A stretch of DNA of 27,013 nucleotides from JALCLA01 sp965653565. Lineage in GTDB: Bacteria > Pseudomonadota > Gammaproteobacteria > Xanthomonadales > Xanthomonadaceae. The notes under the pieces were generated by a model, which searched no databases, was not told the DNA's origin, and saw only the letters and a list, made by a program, of their open reading frames with translations. Numbering within the stretch: position 1 is the stretch's first letter; each line of letters begins with the position of its first letter. Below, in pieces: positions 18,001-26,381 of the stretch. The stretch is from contig CBFHAI010000064.1 of assembly GCA_965653565.1 (NCBI GenBank), forward strand, positions 1-27,013. The letters run 5' to 3'. The translations under genes and the position numbers were made by a program.

Positions 18001-19387
18001 CAAAACGTTGTTCGACGGTTTCGGCGGTTTCGATAGCCTCTACGCGCCGGCCTACTATGAAGACACCGACCTGGCGATGAAGGTGCGCAGCGCCGGTCTG
18101 CGCGCGATGTATCAGCCCGCGTCGGTGGTGGTGCATTTCGAAGGCGTGACCTCCGGCACCGACACGGCGGGCAGCGGCACCAAACGTTTCCAGGTCATCA
18201 ATCAGGCGAAATTCCTCGAACGCTGGCGCGACGTGCTGACGGCGCATCCGGTACCGGGCACCGATATTCCGATCGCGCGCGAACATCGCGCCGGCAAGCG
18301 CGTGCTGATGATCGATGCCACGACGCCGCAACCGGATCACGATTCGGGTTCGCTGCGCCTGGTCAACTGCATGCGCGTGCTGCGCAGCGAAGGCCACGCA
18401 GTGACCTTCTTCGCCGACAACCGCGCGTGGATCGAGCGCTACACCGCCGATCTGCAGCAACTGGGCGTCGAGGTGTTGTGGCATCCGTGGCTGGCCGATC
18501 CGGTGCGCTGGTTCGCCGAGAACGGAAGGCGTTTCGATCTGGTGTTCATCAGCCGCCACTACATCGCGTCGAGCTATGTCGGGCTGGTGCGGTTGCATGC
18601 GCCGCAGGCGCGGCTGGTGTTCGATACGGTGGACCTGCACTACCTGCGCGAGCAGCGCGAAGCGGAGTTGTCGAACCGCGAGGATCTGGCGCACGCCGCG
18701 GACGTCACGCGCACGAAGGAGCTCGCGCTGATCCGCAGTTGCGACGTGACGCTGGTGGTGAGCCCGGTCGAGCAGGAACTGCTGCGCCACGAAGCGCCGG
18801 GCGCGCGCGTGGAAGTGCTGTCGAACGTGCACGAAGTGTTCGGCCGGCGCCGCGAATTCGCGCAGCGGCGCGACCTGATGTTCATGGGCGGTTTCCAGCA
18901 TCCGCCGAACATCGATGCCGCGCTCTGGTTCGTGCGCGATATTTTTCCGCTGGTGCGGGCCGAACTGCCCGACGTTCGGTTCAATCTGATCGGCAGCAAG
19001 GCGAACGAAACGGTGCGCGCGCTGGGCGAGATCGACGGCGTGATTTTTCACGGTTACGTGCCGGATATCGAGCCTTTTCTCGACGGCTGCCGACTCGCCG
19101 TCGCGCCGCTGCGCTACGGCGCCGGCGTCAAAGGCAAGGTCAATATGAGCATGAGTTACGGCCAGCCGGTGGTGGCCACGCCGATCGCCGTGGAGGGGAT
19201 GTACGCCGAGCCGGGCCGCGATGTGCTGGTGGCGAGCGACGCCGCGCAGATTGCCGCGCAGATCGTGCGCGCCTATGACGACGAAGCCTTGTGGACGTCG
19301 CTATCGGACAACGGACTGGAAAACGTGCGGCGGCATTTTTCGTTCGATGCCGCGCGCAGCGCGGTGCGGCGATTGTTCGAGCCCTGA
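15044..19387 (+). CDS. Three-module glycosyltransferase: GT4, coiled coil, GT2, GT4
   Basis: A 1447-residue cytoplasmic protein with no membrane helix. Residues 1-190 are unassigned. Module 1 (about 200-555) is a GT4-like glycosyltransferase: VLHVLHGWGGGAQRF at the donor-domain start and the E-x7-E pair Glu508/Glu516 in VAETYSYLLSELW. Residues about 625-735 form a heptad-like coiled coil rich in Glu, Arg and Ala, ending in SSSWRLTRPLR, a motif often seen after coiled coils in large glycan-synthesis proteins. Module 2 (about 820-1065) is GT2: SIIVPVYN, Asp857-Asp858-Gly, Asp907 in FLNNDTAV and EDTDLAMK. Module 3 (1086-1447) is GT4, with FMGGFQHPPNIDA and GYVPDIEPFLDGCRLAVAPLRYGAGVKGK. It probably builds a surface polysaccharide from more than one sugar. 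The start TTG 15044 is the first possible in frame after the stop at 15005 and is the least certain part. Confidence 0.88.
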   Translation: MSPAPSPDASPAPLLCLYGALLDPAAIPALPLGVETLSFDADDAAAALRYAAAGAAGREVVLLARSTVLPPHWWPRLVGAAQTLTSIDVFSPMLEIADVDAAELANIDARCWAVSDRQVVACGNWSAALSYWRASAIDRIADDSATGDLPASCVGGLLDHLCVGVPLASAAAEVSTALKNRLELVADQQLPHYGLDGTPVVLHVLHGWGGGAQRFVEDLARADEQRHHLVLVARSNSTTRQHGEALQLFADVSKAPLRRRPLAAPIAATSVHSPEYAAHLATVLHDFGIGAVMVSSLIGHSLDALRTGLPTAVVTHDYYPVWPRLHADFGDTGLDFSPDAIGATLKQAGRNFEFEDARASTWRDLRAAYVEALTAAHATMISPSASVESNLQRIEPALRDLRWRRIEHGFAGWATPPPDVLTDPARKVLRIVVPGRINGGKGEALIAAALPQLPANVELVLLGAGAAAMRFFGSRNVHIVLDYQRDELPARLAELKPDAALLASTVAETYSYLLSELWSLGVPVLATRLGSFAERIDDRRNGLLFEPTAAALIQLLTRLRDDRAPLIALRSTSRPTLRGVAEMARDYREAVSAAPVALPRPSLLTDARQLHFEVEASATAAALAAAETKLAAQQIELDRRAEWAHTHEKLAAERTRWATQMEAEAKLHIERNIELDREVQARGVWAQSLIVEAERLKELIASEQRRLEAELGRERATLTYERDKLAAQIDQMLNSSSWRLTRPLRFARRVIGTAPVRIGFQVRRAKGIFHRVWRSLKTRGMRGTLLRAKEEFRPAQPDIDFVLPAAGDDTLPKLPLAETPRASIIVPVYNHFHHTRTCLQALAACGDRTPFEVIVVDDGSSDETAARLADLEGLRFVRNPQNLGFIGACNAGAAQARGEFLIFLNNDTAVQAGWLDTLLATFDQHERVGLAGSKLVYPDGRLQEAGGIVFSDASGWNYGRFDDPADPRYNYVREVDYCSGAAIAIRKTLFDGFGGFDSLYAPAYYEDTDLAMKVRSAGLRAMYQPASVVVHFEGVTSGTDTAGSGTKRFQVINQAKFLERWRDVLTAHPVPGTDIPIAREHRAGKRVLMIDATTPQPDHDSGSLRLVNCMRVLRSEGHAVTFFADNRAWIERYTADLQQLGVEVLWHPWLADPVRWFAENGRRFDLVFISRHYIASSYVGLVRLHAPQARLVFDTVDLHYLREQREAELSNREDLAHAADVTRTKELALIRSCDVTLVVSPVEQELLRHEAPGARVEVLSNVHEVFGRRREFAQRRDLMFMGGFQHPPNIDAALWFVRDIFPLVRAELPDVRFNLIGSKANETVRALGEIDGVIFHGYVPDIEPFLDGCRLAVAPLRYGAGVKGKVNMSMSYGQPVVATPIAVEGMYAEPGRDVLVASDAAQIAAQIVRAYDDEALWTSLSDNGLENVRRHFSFDAARSAVRRLFEP

Positions 19388-19408
19388 CCTGCGGTTCGGG
19401 CCGCGCGA

Positions 19409-21907
19409 TCAGCCGCCGGCCTGCTCCAGCCGCGCCTGCATCGAGGCCAGATCGGGGTTGGTCGGATCCAGTTCGCGCGCCTGATCGAAGGCTTCGCGGG
19501 CGCGCTTGAGTTCATTCGAGCCGAGCTTTTCCGCGGCCTGGCCGAGCAGGCTGCGTGCCAATCGCCGGCGCATATCCGGCAAGGCGGGATCGGCGGGCGC
19601 CAAGGTCGAGAGCGCCTCGATGGTGCCGCGCGCGGTGAGCAGGCGGTTGGCGCCGAGCGCTTCTTCGAATCGTTGCTTCGCCAGCGCCGGCAAACCGGCC
19701 AGGCCGGTGCGCGCTTGCGCGTTTTCCGGATCGAGCGTGCGCACCGCACGATATTTGTCATAGGCGCTGTCGCCGGGCGGCGCCAGCAGATTGCCGGCTT
19801 CGGCGGCGGTGCGCGCTTCGGCGAGCAATTGCGCGATGCGGGCCTGGGTGGCGGCGGCGTTCTGCGGATCGGCCGCCGCCGGCGAGCGGCTGCGTTCGAG
19901 ATCGCGCAAACGCGTGCGCGCGGCGGCCAGGCCCGGCACGCCGGCGTCGACCTGCTGGGCGCGATCGAGCAACGACGCCGCACTTTCGAATTCGAAGTCC
20001 GCCATCTGGCGCTGCGCCTGGCCGAGCAGCATGGCGGCGATGCGGCGCAAGCCATCCTTCGCGCGCGCATTCGACGCGTCCTGCGCGAGCACGGCGAGAT
20101 AGAGGTCGCGCGCGTTGGCATTCGCCGGGGCCGTCAGTTTGCCGGCCTTCAACAATCTGTCGGCTTCGTCGAGTTGCGTCTCAAGGCCGGTCTGACGTTC
20201 TTCGCGCGCCTGCGCCAGACGCGCGCGCGCATCGGGCAAGCCCAGATGCGCGGCATCGATCGCCGCGACGGCTTCGATCTGCGCCGCGGCCTCGTCGTAC
20301 TGCCCGGCGGCCGCCAGCGCCCGCGCGCGATCGAGCAAGGCCGTCAGCGTGTCGCGCAGCCCGGCAGCCGCGATCGCGTTGCCGGGTTCGGCGGCGAGTG
20401 CGCGCCGATACAACACGACGGCGCTGGTTTCACCGTCGTCGAGCCGGCCTTCGCGCAAGGCCTGCTGGGCGCCGTCGAGCAGCGTGCCCAGTTCGACGCC
20501 GCGCGATTCGCGCGCATCGAGTTCGCGTTGCAACGCATCGGCCTCAGGCGCAGGCACGGAAAGTTCGCGCGCGCGCGCCAGCGAGGCGCGTGCCGCAGCG
20601 ACATCGTTGGCCGCCAATTGCGAGCGCGCGCTGTCGAGCAAGCGCATGCCGACGCGTTGCAGGCCCTGGCGCGCGGTCTGGCTGTCGGGATCGATTGCGA
20701 GCGCCGCCGCATAAAGCTCGCGCGCGCCGCTCTCGCCGTCGAGTCGGTTTTCCAGCAGGGCCTGATCGGCGCGCACCAGCAGATCGTTCATGCGCGTCTG
20801 CGGCATCAGTTCGCGCAGCGCATCCTGGTTGAACCAGGCCATCGCGCCGAGCGCGAGCAGCACGATCAACACGCCCAACAACCAGCGTCGCGAGCCGGAA
20901 TTCCGCGGCGGACGCGACTGACGCGCCGGCGCGGTACGCGCGCGATTGCGATTCGGCTCGCGTCCGCGCGAATCGAGCGGGCGGCGCGGCGGCGGCGAAT
21001 CGAGCAGATCGTCGATGCGGCCGAGTACGGGTTCGGAGCGCTCGCCCGCTTCGTCCTTGACGGCGGAAAGTTCGCGCGTCGGCATGAACACCGGGGCATC
21101 GCGCGGATCGCCGTCGAGATCGCGTTCGATGCGTTCGATCGCCGCAGCCAGTTCCGCACCGCTCTGGAAACGCTGGTCGGGCTCCTTCGCCAGCATGCGG
21201 TCGAGCAACGATTGCAGCGACGACAGGTGCGGCGGCAAGCGCGGCAGCGGCGCGGTGATGTGCATGATGCCGACCGCGAGCGAATCGTCGGCCTGGTAAG
21301 GCACCCGGCCGAGAATCAGTTCGTGGAAGACGATGCCGAGGCTGTAGAGATCGGCACGCCCGTCGAGCGGCAGGCCGCGCGCCTGTTCGGGACTCATGTA
21401 GTGCGGCGTGCCGATGATGGCGCCGGTGCGCGTCATGCGCGAATTGTCGGAGGCGCGCGCGATGCCGAAATCGGTGAGCACGGCGGCGCCGTCTTCGCGC
21501 AGCAGGATGTTGTCGGGCTTGATGTCGCGATGCACGACACCCTTGTTCTGCGCGTAACCGAGAGCGCCGGCGATTTCGCGCGTCACGCGCAGCGCGAAAC
21601 GCGGTTCGCGCGGCGAGCCGTTGCGCGTCAGCGCGGGGCCGCCGGGCAGGTATTCCATCGCGATGTAGTGGTAATCGCCGGCGTGGCCGACGTCGTGCAC
21701 CTGCACCACGTGCGGGTGGCGCAGCTTGGCGGCGATGCGCGCTTCGCGCAGGAAGCGTTCGCCGAATTGCGCATCGCCCAGCAAAGTGGGCGACATCACC
21801 TTGAGCGCCACTTCGCGCTGCACCGATTCCTGCAACGCCAGATACACCGTCGCCATGCCGCCGCGACCCAGCGGGCGGATCACACGGTATCCGGGTATCT
21901 CGATCAC
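19409..21907 (-). CDS. Transmembrane Ser/Thr protein kinase with periplasmic helical repeats
   Basis: An 832-residue Hanks-type kinase. The cytoplasmic kinase domain (about 5-265) has all key residues: the glycine loop GRGGMATVY, Lys36, Glu55, Asp128 in HRDIKPDN, DFG at 146-148 and the activation segment TRTGAIIGTPHYMSPEQ. A Pro/Arg-rich juxtamembrane region follows, then one membrane helix (341-359). The remaining 470 residues are periplasmic and consist of four related units of about 100-140 residues (starting near 374, 474, 577 and 692), each with TPR-like helical pairs. There are no PASTA repeats. The start is GTG 21907, with GGAAG six bases upstream. The longer frame from TTG 21994 would begin upstream of a good -10 box. 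It lies downstream of relA on the same strand and ends 21 bases from the convergent glycosyltransferase gene. Confidence 0.9.
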   Translation of the reverse strand: MIEIPGYRVIRPLGRGGMATVYLALQESVQREVALKVMSPTLLGDAQFGERFLREARIAAKLRHPHVVQVHDVGHAGDYHYIAMEYLPGGPALTRNGSPREPRFALRVTREIAGALGYAQNKGVVHRDIKPDNILLREDGAAVLTDFGIARASDNSRMTRTGAIIGTPHYMSPEQARGLPLDGRADLYSLGIVFHELILGRVPYQADDSLAVGIMHITAPLPRLPPHLSSLQSLLDRMLAKEPDQRFQSGAELAAAIERIERDLDGDPRDAPVFMPTRELSAVKDEAGERSEPVLGRIDDLLDSPPPRRPLDSRGREPNRNRARTAPARQSRPPRNSGSRRWLLGVLIVLLALGAMAWFNQDALRELMPQTRMNDLLVRADQALLENRLDGESGARELYAAALAIDPDSQTARQGLQRVGMRLLDSARSQLAANDVAAARASLARARELSVPAPEADALQRELDARESRGVELGTLLDGAQQALREGRLDDGETSAVVLYRRALAAEPGNAIAAAGLRDTLTALLDRARALAAAGQYDEAAAQIEAVAAIDAAHLGLPDARARLAQAREERQTGLETQLDEADRLLKAGKLTAPANANARDLYLAVLAQDASNARAKDGLRRIAAMLLGQAQRQMADFEFESAASLLDRAQQVDAGVPGLAAARTRLRDLERSRSPAAADPQNAAATQARIAQLLAEARTAAEAGNLLAPPGDSAYDKYRAVRTLDPENAQARTGLAGLPALAKQRFEEALGANRLLTARGTIEALSTLAPADPALPDMRRRLARSLLGQAAEKLGSNELKRAREAFDQARELDPTNPDLASMQARLEQAGG

Positions 21908-21984
21908 TCGTTGCTTCCGATGAAGGCGCTGGGTTTGAAGACGATGGGCTTGTAGGGCGCGGCCCCGAGGCGGTTCCGCAGTCA

Positions 21985-21990
21985 AGCATA
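21985..21990 (-). promoter_or_regulatory. Extended -10 promoter for the kinase gene
   Basis: On the minus strand TATGCT spans 21990-21985, preceded with the right spacing by TTG: the TG of an extended -10 is two bases further out, making it approximate. Transcription would start near 21978, leaving about 70 bases of leader before GTG 21907. It lies just after the relA stop, so the kinase can be transcribed separately from relA. Confidence 0.4.
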
Positions 21991-22007
21991 GCAAGGCGCG
22001 GCGCGCC

Positions 22008-24161
22008 TCACGGGGTGCGGCGGGCCTCGCTGACGCCGGGTACCGCGGCCAGCCGCGAAAGCAGCTCGCCGAGCTGGCCGTAATCGCTCACTTTCAGCGT
22101 GAAGCGCAGCTCGGCCAGGCCGCGGACGCCGTCGACCCGGCTGTTCAAGGCCAGGATGTGGGCGTTACCGGCGCCGATGATGTTGGTGAGGTCCTTGAGC
22201 AGCCATTTGCGATCGAAGGCGCGCACCAGCACGTCCACGCTATAGCTTTGTTCGTTGTGCCGGCCCCATTCGACCGGCAGCACGCGCTCGGGGTGGCTGG
22301 CGGCCAGGCCGGCCAGGGCACGGCAATTGTCGCGATGCACGCTGACGCCGCGGCCCTGGGTCAGATAGCCGATGATGGCATCGCCGGCCACCGGCTGGCA
22401 GCAGCGCGCCAGCTGCACCATCAGATTGCCCACGCCTTCGACCGTGAAACCGCGCGCCGGCCGGGGCGGCTTGGCCAGTTGCGCGGCGCTGCGGACCGGA
22501 TCGGGCGGCTCGGGCTGTTGCGCCAGTTCGTGCAGGGCGCGGCCGACCTGGCTCGGGCCGATGTCGCCCAGCGCCACCGCCACGTGCAGATCTTCGATCT
22601 TCTGCAATCGGAAGCGCGCCAGCACCGGCGCCAGATCGTGCTGATGCAGTGCCAGTCGCTTGAGTTCTTTCTCCAGCAGTTCGCGGCCGGCCTGCACGTT
22701 GCGGGCGTGATCGAGCCGGTGGAACCAGGCGCGCACCTTGTCGCGCGCGCGCGAACTGGCCAGATAACCCAGCGCCGGCTGCAACCAGTCGCGCCGCGGC
22801 TCGGATTCCTTGCCGGTGAGGATTTCGACGCGATCGCCGCTCTTGGGCTGAAAGGTCAGCGGCACGATGCGGCCGTTGACCTTGGCGCCGCGACAGCGAT
22901 GCCCGACCGCGGTATGCACGTGATAGGCGAAATCGAGCACGGTGCCGCCGCGCGGCAGATCGATCACCTGGCCTTGCGGCGTCAGCACGTAGACGCGGTC
23001 TTCGATCAGTTCGGTCGACAGGCCGGCAAGCAGGGCGCGATCGTCGTCGCCTTCCTTGCCTTCGAGCAGCTGCCGCATCCAGGCGATCTTGCGTTCGAAT
23101 TCCGACTCGGCCGACGCGCTCTTGCCTTCCTTGTAGCGCCAGTGCGCCGCCACGCCCAGTTCGGCGTGTTCGTGCATCTCGAAGGTGCGGATCTGCACTT
23201 CGAGCGTGCGGCCTTCCGGCCCGACGACCGCCGTGTGCAGCGAGCGATAGCCATTGCCCTTGGGCTTGGCGATGTAGTCGTCGAACTCGGCCGGCACCGG
23301 CGTCCACAATCCGTGCACGACGCCGAGCGCGGCGTAGCAGTTGGCGACATCCTCCACCAGCACGCGCACGGCGCGGATGTCGTACAACTCGCTGAAAGGC
23401 ACTTCCTTGCGCTGCATCTTTTTCCAGATGCTGTAGATGTGCTTCGGCCGGCCCGCCACATCGGCGCGGATGCCGGCGTCGGCCAGCGCGGCGCGCAGGT
23501 TGCGTTTGGCGTCTTCGATGAAGCCCTCGCGCGCGAGGCGTTTTTCGTCGAGCAGCTGCGCGATGCGTTTGTAGATGTCCGGATGCAGAAAGCGGAACGC
23601 GAGGTCTTCCAGTTCCCACTTCAGCTGCCAGACGCCGAGCCGATTCGCCAGCGGCGCATGGATATCGACGCTCAGTTGCGCCAGTTGTTTGCGCTCGCTT
23701 TCCGCCAGCTGCGCGGCGTGGCGCATGCGCACGAGCTGGCGCGCCAGCAGGATCAGCACGACGCGCAGATCGCGGATGATCGCCAGCAGCAGACGCCGCA
23801 GGCCTTCGGCGTTGCCGCGCGCGCCCGATTCGCCGCTTTGCGCATGCAGCGACCAGACCTTGCCGGCTTCGCGCTGGCCTTCGATCAGCGTGCCGATCGC
23901 GCCGGCCACGAGCGCCGCGGGCGAGGCACAGTCGCGTTCGATCAGCGCGTAGAGAGCGGCCGCGGCGAGGGTTTCGCCGTCGCTGCGCAGTTCGTCGAGC
24001 AGGCGCAGCACCGCGACGATTTCATCGACGACCTCGGGTGCGAAGCGCGCCGCTTCGGTCTGCACCCAGTCGAACGCGGCCTCGACGCCGGGCGAGGCGT
24101 TGCCGCGACGCGGCTGGCGCCAGGCGGCGAGATCGGAAGCGACGGGATCGGAACGTTTCAC
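22008..24161 (-). CDS. relA: (p)ppGpp synthetase RelA
   Basis: A 717-residue RelA, the ribosome-associated alarmone synthetase that responds to uncharged tRNA. The N-terminal hydrolase-like region (about 40-190) lacks the HDxxED metal site (LYALIERDCA is found instead), so it is synthetase-only, unlike SpoT. The synthetase domain has RPKHIYSIWKKM (238-249), YDIRAVRVLV, EFDD (292-295, the acidic signature of monofunctional RelA) and KPKGNGYRSLHT. A TGS domain follows (about 380-445), then helical and zinc-finger-like segments with ARCCQPVAGD, and a C-terminal ACT domain (about 640-717). The start chosen is GTG 24161. The longer TTG 24194 start lies in the loop of the terminator of the upstream gene. 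The kinase gene follows 100 bases downstream. No clear promoter was found in the short gap upstream. Confidence 0.95.
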   Translation of the reverse strand: MKRSDPVASDLAAWRQPRRGNASPGVEAAFDWVQTEAARFAPEVVDEIVAVLRLLDELRSDGETLAAAALYALIERDCASPAALVAGAIGTLIEGQREAGKVWSLHAQSGESGARGNAEGLRRLLLAIIRDLRVVLILLARQLVRMRHAAQLAESERKQLAQLSVDIHAPLANRLGVWQLKWELEDLAFRFLHPDIYKRIAQLLDEKRLAREGFIEDAKRNLRAALADAGIRADVAGRPKHIYSIWKKMQRKEVPFSELYDIRAVRVLVEDVANCYAALGVVHGLWTPVPAEFDDYIAKPKGNGYRSLHTAVVGPEGRTLEVQIRTFEMHEHAELGVAAHWRYKEGKSASAESEFERKIAWMRQLLEGKEGDDDRALLAGLSTELIEDRVYVLTPQGQVIDLPRGGTVLDFAYHVHTAVGHRCRGAKVNGRIVPLTFQPKSGDRVEILTGKESEPRRDWLQPALGYLASSRARDKVRAWFHRLDHARNVQAGRELLEKELKRLALHQHDLAPVLARFRLQKIEDLHVAVALGDIGPSQVGRALHELAQQPEPPDPVRSAAQLAKPPRPARGFTVEGVGNLMVQLARCCQPVAGDAIIGYLTQGRGVSVHRDNCRALAGLAASHPERVLPVEWGRHNEQSYSVDVLVRAFDRKWLLKDLTNIIGAGNAHILALNSRVDGVRGLAELRFTLKVSDYGQLGELLSRLAAVPGVSEARRTP

Positions 24162-24170
24162 TGCCTGAAC

Positions 24171-24206
24171 GATAAAGCAAAACGCCGGAGCCAAAGCTCC
24201 GGCGTT
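24171..24206 (-). terminator. Intrinsic terminator after the DUF11 surface-protein gene
   Basis: A perfect 10-base-pair stem, aacgccggag (24181-24190) with ctccggcgtt (24197-24206), around a 6-base loop. Read on the minus strand it is followed by ttgcttt, the expected U-rich tail. On the plus strand no T-run follows. It starts 24 bases after the stop of the surface-protein gene. Confidence 0.85.
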
Positions 24207-24230
24207 TCGAAGACCCGCTATGCGGCGATA

Positions 24231-26192
24231 TCAGGGCGCAGCGGCGGCCTGGTAGCGCAGCGTGAGCACTTGCACCGCCGAGGTGGCGGCCGGCGTGCCG
24301 CCGTCGACCACGGTGATGTCGCACTCGACCGCACCGACCGTGCGGCTGAGCGCAGCGACGAGATTGAAGACGCCGGCGCTGGGCTCGTTGACGCGCGGCA
24401 GCGAACCGTCGGTGAAGAACACCGCTGGATCGACGCCATCGACAGCCGCCGCCCGACAGGCGCCAGCGATCAGGCGCTGATCGCCGAAGGCATCGGCCAC
24501 CGTGTTCGGACGGACCGTCTGTGAGGTTTCATCCGTCGCCGATGCCGGTCCCGGCAGCAGCGAACCGATGAAGGACGAGGCGCTCGCGGTGCATGTGCTG
24601 CCCGAGCAACTCGTGCCGCCTTCGGTCACCGTGATCGCGTTGCCGGAGACGGCGAGCGCGAAGGTCGGCGCGTCGTTCACCGCCGTCACCGTCGCCGGCG
24701 AGGTGATCACCGTATTGGTGGTGCCGTCGCTGAAGGTGGCGCTGACGGTGGCGGTGCCGTTGCGATCGGCGGCCGGCGTCAGCGTGACCGTCCATTCGCC
24801 GGGGTTCGGGCCCGCAGCGATCGAGAACGGCTCGGTGAACAGGCCCGCGTTGTTGGTCGTCACCGTGGTCAGGGTGATCGCATCGCTTTCCGGATCGGTC
24901 GGCGAGTAGACCAGCGTGATCGGCGCACCGTCTTCCGTGGTGCTGGCGGCGAGCGGTGCCGACACCTGCGGTGGCTGGTTGCCGACCAGGGTGAAGGTGA
25001 TCGGATCGCTATTGTCGGAGTAGTCGCGCTCCGGTCGGGCCGAGGCATCCACCGAGGTGGGAGCCACGAACGCCGCGACGCCGAACGTGAGCGGCGTGTT
25101 GACCGTTTCGGCACCGCCCGTGATCGTGCGGTTGAGCGCGAACTCGAGGATTTCGCCACCGGCCAGCGTCAGATTGTTCGGCGCGAACAGCGAGCCTGCC
25201 GCACCGCTGCCGCAAGCGGTCGGGTTGATGTCTTCGCTGTTGATGTAGCGCAGGCAGCTCCAGGTGCCGCGCGCCACCGTGGTGCCCGCCACCACGGGCA
25301 CGTACTCGCCCAGGCGCACGCCGCCGGCCGAACCGTTGCCGATGTTGTGCACGGTGATCTTGTACGAGATGTTGCGCGCGGTGTTGTCGGCCAGCACGTT
25401 CGATTGCTGGGTCGAGGTGGTTACCACCAGATCGGCCTGCAGGTCGGAGAATTCGAAGCTGGCGTTGAAGATCGAATCGCCGCTCGGCGTGATCGCCCCT
25501 TCGCTGCCGCCGGCCGCGAACCCGTAGCACTGCGCGACACGGCCCTGCGTTTGCGGGTCGAGCTGCGAGGTGGCGCGAAGTTCGGACGTCTGCGGGAGCA
25601 GATAGTCGATGCTGTCGAAACCGGCGTAGTCGGTGGCGATGCCGGAGGCATCAGTGAGGCGGATCGTCAGGCCGGTGCCGGCGGCGGCGTAGCTATGGCA
25701 CAGCACCGGCTCCACCACGCGCACGTCGAGGCGGCGCGGGGTGACCTGGTAATAGACGTTTTCGGCGACCGTGAAGGGGCCTTCTTCGTTCAGGTGCAGC
25801 GTCAGGCCGGTGGCCGTGACGTCGCTCGATTTGCACAGCTCGCTGCCGGAAACCGCGAGCGAGAATTCCTTGCTGCCGGGGGCGTACTGCACCGGCGTGG
25901 CCTGGGTGCCCGGCGGATCGCTGAGCACGCCGTAGCTGGTGCCATCGATCGTCAGGCCGACCTGCCCGGCCGACGCGGCGGCGCCTTGCGGGCAAACGAA
26001 ATTGCCGGCGGTCGTGGTGGCGACCACGCGCTTGGCGGTGACATCGTATTTGACGGTGGCCAGCTCGATCGACTCGTTGACGGTGCCGCTTTGCGCTCCG
26101 ATCACGTTGAGCTTGGCTGCGGTTGCGACGCTGGATGCACATGCCAGCCCGAGCAGGGGCCAGAGGATCAGGGTGCGATGCGGTTGATCCAT
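24231..26192 (-). CDS. Secreted surface protein with DUF11-like and cadherin-like domains
   Basis: A 653-residue exported protein. The signal peptide is residues 1-26, cleaved after ATAA. Residues 27-245 are an unassigned beta-rich region with paired cysteines, ending in GDSIFNASFE. That short motif resembles the IFxxxFE motif I recall in secreted proteins of this bacterial group. Residues 254-378 are a DUF11-like repeat (ADLVVTTSTQ, then ISYKITVHNIGNGSAGGVRL). Residues 405-512 are a cadherin-like or Ig-like domain with PTDPESDAITLT and TVTAVNDAPTF. The C-terminal 140 residues are of unknown type, with a Cys pair in GGTSCSGSTC. No membrane anchor or LPXTG is seen. ATG 26192 is chosen because a good signal peptide starts there, with GGAGAG nine bases upstream; the frame also opens at 26330 without one. 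Its role, adhesion or surface structure, is inferred. Confidence 0.82.
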   Translation of the reverse strand: MDQPHRTLILWPLLGLACASSVATAAKLNVIGAQSGTVNESIELATVKYDVTAKRVVATTTAGNFVCPQGAAASAGQVGLTIDGTSYGVLSDPPGTQATPVQYAPGSKEFSLAVSGSELCKSSDVTATGLTLHLNEEGPFTVAENVYYQVTPRRLDVRVVEPVLCHSYAAAGTGLTIRLTDASGIATDYAGFDSIDYLLPQTSELRATSQLDPQTQGRVAQCYGFAAGGSEGAITPSGDSIFNASFEFSDLQADLVVTTSTQQSNVLADNTARNISYKITVHNIGNGSAGGVRLGEYVPVVAGTTVARGTWSCLRYINSEDINPTACGSGAAGSLFAPNNLTLAGGEILEFALNRTITGGAETVNTPLTFGVAAFVAPTSVDASARPERDYSDNSDPITFTLVGNQPPQVSAPLAASTTEDGAPITLVYSPTDPESDAITLTTVTTNNAGLFTEPFSIAAGPNPGEWTVTLTPAADRNGTATVSATFSDGTTNTVITSPATVTAVNDAPTFALAVSGNAITVTEGGTSCSGSTCTASASSFIGSLLPGPASATDETSQTVRPNTVADAFGDQRLIAGACRAAAVDGVDPAVFFTDGSLPRVNEPSAGVFNLVAALSRTVGAVECDITVVDGGTPAATSAVQVLTLRYQAAAAP

Positions 26193-26331
26193 CTTCTTTG
26201 TCTCTCCATAACAGGACCGGCGGGCCACCGATCGCAGATAAAATGCATCCGGATCTTGTTGTTGAGCTCGGCGCAAGATCGCTTGCAAAACTCCTGCCGG
26301 CCGCTTTTTCGCGACTCGCAGTTTAACCATC

Positions 26332-26361
26332 CTTAAATTTCAAGCGTTAACTGGTTGTAAA
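26332..26361 (-). promoter_or_regulatory. Possible promoter for the secreted DUF11-like protein
   Basis: On the minus strand, TTTACA (26361-26356; five of six to consensus) and TTTAAG (26337-26332) are 18 bases apart in an unusually AT-rich stretch. The leader would be about 135 bases. The -10 is a weak match. Confidence 0.35.
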
Positions 26362-26381
26362 CGCAGGCTGAACCGCCCGGA

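Noticed and set aside
19388..19408. Terminator between the convergent glycosyltransferase and kinase genes
   Set aside because: Only a 4-base-pair stem and no T-run are present in the 21-base gap.
21908..21994. Longer kinase start at TTG 21994
   Set aside because: The added 29 residues precede the conserved kinase N-terminus and would begin upstream of a good -10 box. GTG 21907 has a ribosome binding site.
26193..26330. Longer start of the DUF11-like protein at ATG 26330
   Set aside because: It would bury a good signal peptide 46 residues inside the protein and has no ribosome binding site.
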